Shown one piece after another: positions 1-11,800 of a stretch of DNA of 64,000 nt. The position numbers were made by a program, and so were the translations under genes. A model generated the notes under the pieces. That model was not told the DNA's origin and did not search any database. It saw only the letters and a program-made list of their open reading frames with translations. Source of the DNA: Marisa cornuarietis (lineage: Eukaryota > Mollusca > Gastropoda > Architaenioglossa > Ampullariidae); the NCBI GenBank assembly GCA_004794655.1, contig SMMW01000627.1, positions 1,178,001-1,242,000 on the forward strand, read 5' to 3'. The first letter of the stretch is position 1, and every line of letters starts with the position of its first letter.

Positions 1-763
1 TGAACCGCGTGCCTGTAAGTGTAAATAACATTCAAACTAAGTACGTAATTCAAATTGACACTGCATGGTCACTAACTAAGGCTAAATTACGTACGATATT
101 AAACTTTCCTACTGTCCTCACCTAATGATACACCTTTTCTGATCAAGCAGCATTCATCGATTTTTGCATTGTGAAATCATTTCTGATGCCAGGTGAGCAG
201 CCACGATTATGGGTATTTTATTCATTTTAATACGATTTATCAATTCTGTGTAGCTGTAAAACCGAAACTATCATTCTATGAACACCTATATATATATATA
301 TAGTACACACCAACGGAAGCAAAGTAGCCTACATATAGCCAACATACATCTTTTGAATTTCTGTACATTTCGTTCAAATTTGCAGTCTGTTCGGTTATAA
401 ACCGTGCCTTATTATTTATTTGTCATCGTTTGGATGGAAAGTGAAAAGAGCGATGCTACATGACATCTACGATAGTATTTATAATATATATATATATAAG
501 TTATTATATGTCTGCTATGACGCCGTATGTATTGCAATAACGTTCACAAAGGCAATAGGCATAGGTCAAGACATTGGATTTCAGTCAGAAAGTGAAAAAC
601 AGTGATTTCTTTTGAGGTTTTAAAATTGTTTCCTTAAACATTTGTGTGTGTGTATATATAATAATGTTTTCTTATAATTATATATACACAATAATAAAGA
701 TGTAATTTAATTATACCTAGTGCATCAGTGCATGATCACGTTCACAAAGGATCATGCTCTCAG
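1..763. other. No gene recognised; upstream of DNPH1-like gene
   Basis: AT-rich sequence with short TA and TG runs (about 288-302, 488-500, 645-662). No exon is supported. A donor-like CCT|GTAAGT lies at 12-20, so positions 1-14 could be the end of an upstream exon of the DNPH1-like gene, but nothing in 14 bases can confirm it. Confidence 0.4.
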
Positions 764-835
764 CGCAATGAGCATTCTTCTGAATGGATACCTGCGCATT
801 ACAAATGGACATCATCATCATCAGCAGCAGTACTT
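764..835 (+). repeat. Solo 3' tail of a LINE family
   Basis: This stretch (GCAATGAGCATTCTTCTG..., then TGGACATCATCATCATC) nearly matches the 3' end of the LINE at about 60,355-60,425, including the terminal ATC triplet run. It is read as a heavily 5'-truncated copy of the same LINE family, inserted upstream of the DNPH1-like exon 1. Confidence 0.6.
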
Positions 836-1043
836 ACAGAACCTATAACTACACACCAAGGCCACAGAGTAATCAGCAAAACATGCATAGAAGATTTATA
901 AGTGAAATTTTATACCATTTATGAAGTGTTTAAAGCAATGAGGAAGAAAAGTCATTTTAACTCATATAGAAATTATTTCATCTTCATCTTCTAATTTCAG
1001 AAAGAAGTTTGTTGATGTCAGTCTTCGTTATCAAGAAGGAACC

Positions 1044-2696
1044 ATGAGTGCAAAACGCAAGATATTCTTTGCAGGAAGCATAGGAGGAGGTCGGCAGTAT
1101 CAGGATCTGTATATGCGGATCATTGAGCAGCTGAAGTTGTATGGCAACGTCCTGTCAGAGTTTGTGGGGAATCCTGATATAGATGGATGTAAATATTTCT
1201 AACAACATAAGAACATATTCTCCCACTAGCCCAGATGAAAGCATGACTATGTATATACAAATACACAGATTTAAATACACAAACTGAAGAAAGACATTTT
1301 GTGTATACTTTCATATAGACAAATGTATGCAGTTCATTATTGTATGTCCAGAAAGTCATCTGGCTGTCACGAAAAACCTGCATCCGCTTCATCTGAATTA
1401 CTGCCCTTTGAATGGATTGAATATTTTCTACAAAGAATCATGAGAAATGAGAATTTAAGAATAAAAACTGTGAGAAGTAATTCTTATTACTATTAAACTG
1501 CATATAATAATAATCAGCTTCAGAAATGATTTTATGAGGTTTATTATTTTAGACTGAATGCTCAAAACTTTTCAATGGTAACTTCTTCCAGTTCTTCAAG
1601 ACCTGCAATGGACAGACAAACAATGTCATGAGCAGGATGTGATCTGGCTTCAAGAATCTGATGGTATGTGTGTAACTCTGTATGTGTGTGTGGGAGAGAG
1701 AAAGAGGTGGTGTTACTGAGAGAGTGTGTCATGTGAAACACATGATGATATCTGGGAGAAGATATATGGTTTAGTACTGTAAATACTTTGTATTCAGAAA
1801 GATAATAGAAAAATTAATTAATGATAAATATAGCATGAGCTCAAGAGATGCATTTTGGTCACCATACAAATTTACAGGTATGTATAGCTTACCATGCAGG
1901 CAGCCTTATGCATGAAACAGGCTTTCTCCATGAAATTTGACTTTGTTAATTTTTAATGAATTTGTTAATCAGATGAAGCTAGGAATTAAGGCAACCTTAA
2001 ATTTGTTTTAACTGATTTTCTTACCCAATTGTTGATCAAGACAATACCCTAAAGCCAAAGATTTCTTTCCACTGTATAGCCCTTTAAAAGATGTGTGTAA
2101 TACAATCAAACAGTTGAAAGAATGCAAGTTTTACTATATCTTATAAACAGTTTTAAGCATTCGTTGCAGATAACATTTATCTCATGTAGAATTGTGAAGT
2201 TATAAATAATATATATAGTGTGCGTACTTATATACTTGTCAATCACAGTGAAATAATTTACGTCAATTGCACATTTTTTAGAAATAGAATCTTTCGCCAC
2301 ATTTTTACCATCTGTGAAGGTGATTACTTATACATCTAATTATAATTTTTAGAGTTCTTAGTTAAATGTGGTTCGTTTATTTTCAGTGCTGGTGGCTGAA
2401 TGTACACAACCATCACTAGGAGTTGGTTATGAGATTGCACGCTCAGAGGCAATGATGAAGAAAATCCTTATTTTGTTTCAAGCTGAATCTGGAAGTGGTA
2501 AGTGAATTCAAGGAAGGTTTTCTTTAGATATGTATCAACTTGGTATGCATTTTGGCTTATTTAGTTTTTTATGTTGATGTTGACAGAGTTACCAAGAAAG
2601 ATTCGAGGACTACACAATGATACAACATTTATTGTCAAGGACTACAGAGAAGAGGAACTGCCTGGCTTGTTAAGGGACTTCTTTTCCAAACTTTGA
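1044..2696 (+). CDS. DNPH1: 2'-deoxynucleoside 5'-phosphate N-hydrolase 1 (DNPH1/Rcl-like)
   Basis: The CDS is read from exons 1044-1188, 1601-1663 (or 1592-1663), 2387-2497 and 2587-2696; all introns are phase 1. It gives 142 or 145 aa, near the usual DNPH1 size. DNPH1 cleaves the N-glycosidic bond of deoxynucleoside 5'-monophosphates to base and deoxyribose 5-phosphate, clearing odd nucleotides from the pool. Family signs: the N-terminal phosphate loop FFAGSIGGGR, then HEQDVIWLQESD, then QPSLGVGYE, whose Glu is the catalytic nucleophile in the family, and a C-terminal KDYREEELPGLLRDFF helix. The start at 1044 has an ACC context, but the frame is open back to the acceptor at 1000, so an upstream coding exon is possible. 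A 10-codon uORF from 1015 ends in a TGA overlapping this ATG. Function is well supported; the N-terminus is uncertain. Confidence 0.88.
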
Positions 2697-3285
2697 CAGA
2701 CCTGAAGTCTGTCTGGGAAACCTTGACTTGGACTGATGTATGTTTGAGAAGTATTAACCTTACAGATATATCTGTTATTAGCATGACAAACATTTGATTA
2801 GAGTTTTTGTTTGTCAAGTTTTGAGGTTAGTCTACATATTCACAACAACTCTTCTTTGGATCATGGAGAAAACATTGTTTAAAGGTGTTGGCAGATAAAT
2901 GAACAGAAATCATGAAATATATCACAGAGAACAATATAGTACTAAAAGGAATCCATGTTCCTAAGTAGTGAATGGCTGACATCGTTTGTATGTATAGGGT
3001 TATGAAACTTGGATTTAATTATAAAAAAAAAGGATTTCAGTCTAGAGCGGTAGCACCCATAAACAATTATACAGATATTAGTATAAATATAGGCATAAAA
3101 ACCGGTGAAATCCTATTGCAGGTTCATGAAATTTAGGAACTGCTGTGAAAAAGCATTCAGCTGACGTTATCCAGTTGACGATCCATCTATAGAAAGTAGC
3201 CTAGTGTCATATTCATGTGTTAGTTATTGCAGAAAGCATTTTGTGCTTATGTTTGGTTAATAAATCTTTCACTTCTGACACCTCT
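2697..3285 (+). terminator. DNPH1-like 3' UTR with AATAAA poly(A) signal
   Basis: After the stop at 2694-2696 the sequence is AT-rich and non-coding. A canonical AATAAA lies at 3259-3264, about 560 nt downstream, before LINE sequence begins near 3,330. It is the best poly(A) signal for this gene; the cleavage site is inferred. Confidence 0.55.
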
Positions 3286-3329
3286 AGATAAAAATATATA
3301 TTTTTGAATTCTAGTTTCTTTGTGAAGAC

Positions 3330-5275
3330 AGTCATCCATTCATTCCTATAACGTCTTGGCATGTAGGGCTGCAACGAAGGTCCCCCGTTTTTTGTCTGTT
3401 TCTGGCATTATTATGTAAGCTGCCCTGTGTCTTATTCAGAGCTTCCATCTTTGTCTCAGCTATTCAGCCTGTTGTCTTTGGTCTTCCTTTTGGCTTCAGG
3501 TGTCCAGAAAGTGTTGTTTTGAGGTGTACTGTATGCTCTTAATATTTCCCAAAGGCTGTTATAATGAATGCTGTCAAAAGTTTTCTGAAAGCCAACATAA
3601 AGTTGTCTGCTATTCGGTGCTTTGTTCTATAATGTTACAGAGGGTAAAGATTTGGTCAGTACAGCTTCTTCTAAAACCAGCCAGTCATTTCTTAACAACT
3701 GGTCTACTGCTTGAGAAATTCATTGTAGAATGATTTTGGCCATGGCAATGGGCAAGAGTCGTATACCCTGGCAGTTGTTACAGTCACTGAGGGCCCTTTT
3801 CTTGGGCATTTTGATGATTATTCCCTCATTCTAGCTTACAGGTATTCGCTTTTTTCTTCAGATGATTGTAAAGAGTAAGAGGAGAATTTCTGTTGTGATG
3901 GATGGGTGAGTTTGGCCTTGAGGTTCTCATGTCCTGCCGCTTTTCCTTTTTTTTAGATTGAGTTGGTGCTATTATTTCTTCCTTAATGGACAGTATTGTG
4001 CTGATGTCTGTGTTCTTTACTGCTTCTTGAATTTGTGCTGTTTGACCTGGGGGTTGTCTGTTGAGGATTTCTTGGAAGTGCTCTGTCTATAGCTTTCTGC
4101 TCCTTATGATTTGGCTTGTTTAATTGCTCTCCTTAATTTTGGGTAGGCACTGTTGGGTGGGCTTATTTCTTCCACTTATTAATTTGGTGATTTTGTAGAG
4201 ATTACTGAGCTCTTTCTTATTTGCTGCTTCCTCCTAATTAGCAAGATTGTGGGATTTAACCAGTCTTTTAACTTCATTAGATGCTTCACCGTTATGTCTT
4301 TTGCAAGTTTTCCTTCCCTCTCTCTGATGGCTCTCATCAGTTTCATTTTTTCTCTTCTAGTTTTCCAAGGCCTGTAAATAATCACTCTTTTTTTTTCTCT
4401 TCTGTCTGTAACTTGGATTCCTCACTGGTCTTGGCAAACAGTGATGCTGTTTTCTCCCATTTTCTGTTAATATCCCAAAATGTCTCTTTGCTCTAGGTCT
4501 TGTAATGCCAAAAATCTGTCTTTAGTTGGATGGTGATTGTACTTTTATGGTTATTTTTCAGTTTTTCTATGTCAGATTGTTTTCTTCCTTGTGTTTTCTG
4601 TTCTTAGTTTCAGCCTTACAAAGGTTGACCCCTAGTGATGATTACTGCCAACATGAGCTGCCCTTTGTACCTGAAATACATCAGTGATTTTGTTTATATG
4701 TTATTGATCAGCAGATGGTTAATCTAATTTCTCTCTTTGAGCGAATACCAAGTTCATGGATGTCATGATGTGGAAACATGGTACTCCAGGTGATGAGGTT
4801 GCTGGCATAGCAAATCTCTACTAGCCTTTCTTTTTGATCATTCCTGTCTCCATGTTACTCTTTTCCCATGATGGTTTCCCAGTTATCATTTCTGTCTCCA
4901 TATCAGTGTTGTCCTATGATTCAAAGTTGCTGTTGTCCTTTCCTTCTCCCCCACCCCACCTCCTCGCCTTCACCAAAATATTATCATGACAGCACATCTT
5001 CTCAGTCTCCACTTAAAGTTGTTCATAGAACATTTCTTTATCTTCTTCGCTCTCATTGCTAGGTGCATAGCAATGAATCAAAGTTCTGTTTATACTTGCC
5101 TTTCACTCTGTCAGTAATGAGTCTGCTGATTACTGGTTTCACTCTAAGAGGCTTTTCTACTCCTCTTTTTATAATGATTGCAACTCCTTCAAGATGTAGG
5201 TCATTTTTTTCTTCCAAAGTACAGTCTCTGAGGAGAAAAAATCATTCCTTGCACATAGGTGTTCATGCATGAACA
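3330..5275 (-). mobile_element. Decayed non-LTR retrotransposon (LINE), antisense
   Basis: Read on the minus strand, 3,720-3,830 gives KMPKKRALSDCNNCQGIRLL, the fingers/palm entry region of non-LTR reverse transcriptases. Further along (about 3,560-3,600) it gives a degraded ...FQKTFDS, the usual F-x-K-A-F-D-S block with the catalytic Asp. Stops and frame changes interrupt it throughout, so it is inactive. The plus-strand ORFs across 4,281-5,272 look like antisense shadows. The clade is not certain; the D-C-N-N-W/C-Q/R-G-I pattern is that of the RTE-like/BovB-type LINEs common in invertebrates. The outer limits are approximate. Confidence 0.7.
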
Positions 5276-6084
5276 TTCAGTTAGACAATAGGGAGTGTTT
5301 TGTGTAAGAAAGAAACAAGTTAATTTTTTTGAAGTTTTTCTTTCAAATTTAATGCTCTATAGATACATGTGGCAATGCTGAAGGTTATTGTGGTATGATT
5401 ATCTGGCATTAAAAGGCATGATCTAAATTGTGAAATTACATTGTAAAAATTTTGAGGAATGTATTCTTTTCATAAATCAGAATATTTGGAACAGATAAAT
5501 GAGAGGTAGCTTTCTGTTTCTTCTCCCATACAAGAGGAGCACTTAGTTCTTCAACTATTGTCAAAGCTGAAGCAAACCTTGTGGGGTGGATGGAGGAAGG
5601 GAAGGAGAGAGAGGTGTGTGTATGAGTAGATGCTCTTGTTTAAATTCCATATGCAATTTGCATGAGCTAATGCATGGATTTTTGCTTACATGCATGTATA
5701 TGAGTATACATTTGGATGCAACTGCAGGCATTTTTAGCATCTGCATGTAACTTTTTGAATGTACTATAGTGTGTCTGCTCTGTCTTATGTATTGGCTTGC
5801 TTCTAATTCAGCTTATTTCTTTCACGTTCACTTGAGAAAAGCAGAATGACAACAATAATTCTAAGATAAACATTTTCCTGTCTTGTTTATGAGTGCCCTT
5901 ATTATGGACACCTAAAATCCTACACCTTAAGTAAAAATGTTAAAGAATTACCCTTCATGTCTGCAACTTGTAGTTTCTCTCAACATACTGTATAAGCTTT
6001 CAAATAACTCCTTTCCTACTTACATCTCCTTTAGTCAGACTATCGACTTTCCATGGTACTATGTCAGGTATCATTGTTATAAGT
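5276..6084. other. Intergenic, nothing recognised
   Basis: AT-rich spacer with a short purine-rich (GGA/GAGA) stretch at about 5,585-5,620. No open frame with family resemblance and no splice pair was seen. Confidence 0.4.
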
Positions 6085-6094
6085 TATTGATTGT

Positions 6095-6640
6095 ATCGTG
6101 AGTAAGCGTAAATTTTATAAGGATTATTGTGGAAGAACGAAAGAGCATGAATGACGTCAGCTGTTCCGAAGCCGTATATGGGTGATGTAAAAAAATTAAG
6201 GAAATGACATGAGGGAGAGCGCGAGGAGCAGTAGTCAGGTGGGAGAAGAAAGAGGTTTAGGACGTGAAAACAAGTAGGGTAGGAATAAAAAAGAAGAATT
6301 TGTTGAGTAGGGCGTTTAGGAGTTATATAGAACGAGTAGTTGAGTAGGTATTCTTTTAGATATTCAGCAAGGAAGGACTCAAAGGGTAGGGATTCTGTTA
6401 TTTTAAAGTAATCTAGATGTAAGAATCGGTTTTTAACTGACTTTTTTTTCATTTGTGTATTTTTCTTGTTTTCTTCTTTTTATTCATAATTAGTAAAGCA
6501 GATAGATTCGTTAGACAAATCATTCTTTTATTTTAATTTGTGTGAAAGAGCACGTCAGGCACCGTGTAAGTGTTGAAAGAATTGAGAAACTGATACACTT
6601 CAAGGTGTCGTGACAATTTGGTGACCCTGACGTGATTTGT
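6095..6640 (+). mobile_element. LTR retrotransposon fragment: LTR end plus tRNA-Trp primer-binding site
   Basis: At 6,619-6,639 the sequence TGGTGACCCTGACGTG... continues for 21 nt and matches the complement of the 3' end of animal tRNA-Trp (including CCA) at all but one position. It is preceded two to three bases earlier by ...GTCGTGACA, the CA end expected of an LTR. The 500 bp upstream differs in composition from its surroundings and may be the LTR body; its left end could not be fixed. No gag or pol follows, so this is a relic. tRNA-Trp priming is known for some gypsy-like elements and avian alpharetroviruses. The 122-codon minus-strand ORF across 6,084-6,452 is probably an accident of this non-coding LTR. 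Confidence 0.6.
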
Positions 6641-7034
6641 CTGTCTGCGTCGTGAGGAAGTTGTCCATTTTTTTTTTTATAGATTTGTAGAGTTAGTAAT
6701 ATGCACATTTTCTGTGATATCTATTATCTGTTTTAAAGTAAGAAGCATGATGAGGTAAGCAAATATAATATGATGCAAAACTGTGATTTATGTCATCGTC
6801 ATGATCAATATTACCAATAATTTTCACTCAGTTAAAAATGACATCTGCAATAAAATGTGATTGTGCAAACAATGTTGTGTGTGCATGTATGTATATGTAT
6901 GGCTGCATGCATTTTTGTGTATGAAAAGAACATATAACCTACCCCAGTAAAAGAAAACTGAAAAAACAAAAACATAAGTGTCCTGTAAGCCATTACAACC
7001 AGCTCATTGGCTCAAATGATAATATGATTGCCAT
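6641..7034. other. Intergenic, nothing recognised
   Basis: AT-rich spacer with short TGTA/TATG repeats near 6,875-6,930. No gene or repeat family recognised. Confidence 0.35.
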
Positions 7035-7660
7035 GATGCTACCCATTCGTTCTTGCATTCAATACAAACTGTACTGTGTTTTAATTTCTTTGCTAGCTCC
7101 TGCCCTGGCTATTTCTCTGAACTTCTCTTCCCATACATCCCAGCTAGACAACTCTGCTCCCCGTCTGACGACCGCCTCCTTACTGTTCCTGTCACCAGAA
7201 TAACATATGGTCAAAGGATATTTAGTTATGTTGCAGGGAAACAATGGAACTCTCTCCCTTTCCATATCCACCACCTACCCACTATTAAATCCTTTAAATT
7301 TGCACTCAAAACGCATCTCTTTCTTAAGCATTACTCCTAACAACAGTCCACACAATACTAGTCCTTTGTCACACCCTTCTCCCCTTTTCTGCTTATTGCT
7401 ACTTCCCTGCTTGTCTTCCTTTTGCTAAGTCATGATCACTTTCAGTCCGTGTTATTTGAATCTTTAAGTATTTAGATTTGTCCTTCATTTGTTATCAATA
7501 CTGTTGTTTATCCTTCCATTGTTCATATGTTGTTTGCTTGTTCTTCTGTCCCTCGTATGTTGCCCATGTCTCATTTAAATAGCGCATACTCACACTCAAG
7601 AGCATGCTCATTAGGAGTGTGCGTAGGCACTATATACATTTTGCATTTATAGTATTATTA
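7035..7660 (+). mobile_element. 3' fragment of L2-like LINE (same family as 15,551-17,272)
   Basis: Positions 7,050-7,340 encode the C-terminal tail of the LINE ORF2 (SCPGYFSELLFPYIPARQL, then [15 protein letters not shown], then FKFALKTHLFLKHYS), which aligns block by block with 16,700-16,972. The 3' UTR follows and ends with AAGAGCATGCTCATTAGGAG and a short ATT tail near 7,655. The copy is 5' truncated and has frameshifts. Confidence 0.8.
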
Positions 7661-8895
7661 TATAAGTGCCAAAATGCTGCTGCTTTGTGGAACTGGTAGG
7701 AAAGTGCCTCCTCCTAGAAGTGACATCACACTATATAGAAGGGATATACAAAAGACCTCTTCATTTAAAATGCTTATGTGAATTTTCTGTCTGTGGAAAA
7801 AGTATCAAGGGGTTAGGGCGGGTATGGGCTGAGGCTCAAACTACAGATGATCGAGAATAAACTCTGGGGGCTACATACGGCATATAACAAACATCTGCTA
7901 CTGCAAAAAAGTGTAACCGACAGTTTTATTTAACCTGTATAATTATGAACATTTTCTCTTTAAAGCCAAATGTAGGTACCATTCCTCTTTTGCCTCTAGT
8001 CATGCTTGTGTGTCCACTTCATAGCTCACAGTGATAGATCAGGCATTTATGAATGTTATACAAGTTTTTTTCCCCACAAATTACAAGGTTGGTCGTGTAC
8101 TAGCTAGGATTCCGCACTATGGTCATTATCATTATGTTCACCACTGTTACTATAATAATAGTTCATATATTTGCTAATATAACACACACAGGTCCTTTCA
8201 TTTGTTGTATGCGCAAAAAATAGATATATGCGCCAAATTTACTTCATATCCATTAGTTAGTTGTTTTATATATATATATACTTTATATATAAGAAAAGGT
8301 TGCGTTCATGACTACCATCACGGAGATTCCGTGCTACATATGTTGCCAACACTGGGATTTGTGAAATCTCTCGCATTGACTGGTAAAAAAAAGTAACTCT
8401 TTACAGTTTACAGGTCTGCGTAAACAAATCGAACCCTACAATCGACATCACCACTGCGGTTCAAAGTCCACTACGGAAAACTTAGATATCATAAAGAAAA
8501 CTCGTGCCATATTCATTGCTAGTCAAACAAGCCAAGTACGTACATCGAATGATAAGGAAAGCCCGCGTGCCATTCTACGGATTAAATAATGATTTACGTT
8601 ATTTATGAACATGCTAAGCGAAATCATTCTGACGTTTTGTCATAATTTTGCATTATTTCTGTCTTGATAGTAAAGAGTTAAATACAGCACTACGTTTGAG
8701 ACGTTAATTCGATCACGAACTTGTATACAAGGCCCTGGTCCGATTTATTTTTAGACCTAACAATTATCCAATGAAGTTGTCGGATTTAGTCACCGGATAT
8801 TACGCATCTATGGAGGGGGATAACCTTTGGACAGTAAACATTGTGTACAATAATTATATAACAAGACAGCAATTGTCTCTTGATAAGCACAGAAA
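7661..8895. other. Spacer upstream of ACADVL; probable promoter region
   Basis: No gene recognised. There is a TA microsatellite at about 8,262-8,283. The last few hundred bases (8,560-8,895) would hold the ACADVL promoter and 5' UTR because the inferred start codon is at 8,896. No TATA box is obvious. Short ORFs here resemble nothing known. Confidence 0.35.
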
Positions 8896-11800
8896 ATGCT
8901 TCGCACAACATCCTACCTCATCCGATCGGGATCATATCTGCAAATTATTGGCAGATATAACTTTCTAAGGTAAACATACGAATTGTAAACGAAGTGGCAT
9001 TTCTCATCATTTTACAAGTAGTGTAAGTCGAACGCTTTTTATAAGCTGGCGAATAGACTGGACTTTGACCTATATATTCTTAGCACGTAGTCCGTGTACT
9101 TTATTTTTCAGGACTTTTCAAGTTCTTGAAGCTATGAGACTTTTCCATGAATGAGAATAAAATATTTTGGGCATGAAAATGAAACGTAGCAAAACGTATT
9201 AGTTTACAATATATCGGCATTACATCTATAGCTGCTGAACAATCTTCGGTGATTTACAAATAATTTCCAACAGTAAATTATTTTCAGTAACAGATTGAGG
9301 AATGATGCCAAAAGCAGTGAAAAGTAAATAATGCACTAATTGTTATTACATCAATTACACTTACAGCTGTTTAATTCTCTCTTCCAATGTACGTGTTGCG
9401 GTGTATAGATCTTGTAGATATATTTCCTTCTGTGATCTGCAATTTTAGAATCTGGGAAGAATCGTTGGCATTTTTCGAGTTAAAAATTTAAAGCTAAAAA
9501 GTAAAAGCTAGGGTGTGGTTGTTGTCTGTGTCATCTGGATCTGTGGTAGAAAAACTGTACAGTATTTGTGAAATAGAATCTGTGATTTCAGGACGCACAT
9601 CTTGTTAACTTTACACTATGTACTTAAGATTCTGGTCCTGTTTAAAGGTTGAGGAGAGGTTCTCCTCAGCTGAACCAGACATGCTTTGCAAGTGCCAATG
9701 CACAAGTACAAATACAGGACTCAAAACCCACACCAAAATCAGAAAAGGTGAGTCCTTTTTTTCAATCTTTATTATTTTCAGTTTTTCTTGTAGTTTTGAA
9801 TTTCTAGAAATAACAAGTTGCATAAATGTGGTTCTGATATTATTAGTTGATTTATTTTGCTTCTAGTTTGTATGAATTTCCTTGATAATTTTTCATTAAA
9901 TGCACACTGCAGCTTTTTTTTGCCTGAAGTGAAGAATATATATCACTTTAAAGTCTTTTATTTAATCTTTTTTAATTTCTTTATTGCTGTTACACTATAA
10001 GAAATTTTATGTGTCAAAATACAAAACCAAAATCACTATAATTTCATTATTTCAACAAGACACATTGTTTATACCACTTTTAAGGGAAACACAGAAACAG
10101 CATCAGGAGAATCTAAGTCCTTTGGGATGAATCTCTTTCGAGGAAAAATAAGCACAGAGCAAATCCTTCCCTTTCCAGAAGGTACTTGGACTGCTGAATC
10201 ACTCTTTTTTCGTTTCGTTGTAACATTAGCAATCTGTAAAAAGATTTTTTTTAAAATAAATCTTAGATGTGGTAGTAAAGACAGTTATTATCATTAATAA
10301 TATTGTTGTTATTATAGTTCTGACACCAACACAAACTGAAGAACTGCAGATGCTTTTGGATCCATGTGCCAAGTTCATTGAGGTTGGCTTTTTTAAAACA
10401 TATGTGCATGTGGGCATATGTATGCATATAGGTGCATGCATACACAAGTGCACACAAGTATTCATGTGTGTGTTAAGACCTAAAGTTTATGCCATCTTTC
10501 TATGATGTTTTGGATTACCTTAGCTCCTGCCTCATAGCATTTAGTACAAATACAGTGCATCAAATGATTTTACAGATTGGAGCTCTTCTTAGCATACAAA
10601 AACCACATTACTTTCAAAGCATTTTAATATATATGGAGTGTTTAACAAAAAACAAAAAACATTCTTCTGTTCTTGTTGCCATCAATGCTTGCACAGGAAA
10701 AGAAGTGCCTTGGCAGCATTACGAACATGTACATGTACCACTACCATACCAGTTAACATTCATACTGTATTGATAGGGAAGTGCACTGACACTACAACAT
10801 CAACCATATAAAGAAGCAGTTAATGCTAACTTTAGAATTTAAATTGAGAAAATAATCAGTTGGTCTATGAGAAACAAAGAATGGAAGAGGCTCATCTCCT
10901 AAAGTCACTTTTATAATTTTGATTTTCATTTTTTTAATAATTCAGGAAAAAAATGATGCGTTAAAGAATGATGCTTTAGAAAAAGTAGATGATGCAACGA
11001 TGGAAGGGTTAAAGGAACTGGGAGCTTTTGGTTTGCAAGTTCCTCAACACCTGGGCAAGTATCCTTGTTGTGTTTTGATTTCTGTTATAACTGGTTAATA
11101 AGAACACTTTGTTGAAAAGGCATATGTAATGTTAATAGTAAGTAGCTTTTTTTACTAACATTGAAAACTTATACATAATGTTAATATTATAGTAATTAAC
11201 TGTGGCTTGTCTGATGAATTTGTTCCAGATGTGTTTGAAAAATGCCACAATTATTGCATAATTGTTGCAAGACCATCACACAATATTCACGAAAGAGACA
11301 AATTAATAAGGCAACTGTAACATTTTAAATGATTTGTTGAATATTTGCTTACTCTTAACTAACAGGTGGTCTTGGGCTGAATAATACACAGTATGCACGT
11401 CTTGGGGAAATAATTGGAGCTCATGATCTTGGACTGAGTATTACACTAGGTGCCCACCAGGTGAACTATTTCTTTCATTTGTTGACATTTCCACTTAAAT
11501 ATCCATTTCGTAGGAGGTAACATGTTTCCTAGGTAGTAAGATAAGCATATATGAGAATCTTAGTTTAAATTATATGGGATTTCCCCAATGTTTTCAGTCA
11601 ATTGGTTTCAAGGGCATTCTGCTTTTTGGCAATAAACAACAAAAGGAAAAGTACTTGCCTCTTCTTGCTGCTGGGAAGACAATAGCAGCATTCTGCCTGA
11701 CAGAACCGGCCAGTGGTTCAGATGCCAGTGTAAGCAATAGAGGTTTTTAGCTTGTGATAAGTTTATGTCAAAAATGAGAGGTCTATTTCACTGTTTAACT

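Noticed and set aside
1..20. GTAAGT donor at the very start as the end of a DNPH1 5' exon
   Set aside because: Only 14 bases of the supposed exon are visible, so phase and identity cannot be tested.
6084..6452. 122-codon minus-strand ORF
   Set aside because: No family resemblance, and it lies over a probable LTR; random open frame.
9618..9866. ORF reading MYLRFWSCL... across ACADVL exon 2
   Set aside because: It is in another frame from the one that joins exon 3 in phase and continues into intron; a shadow.
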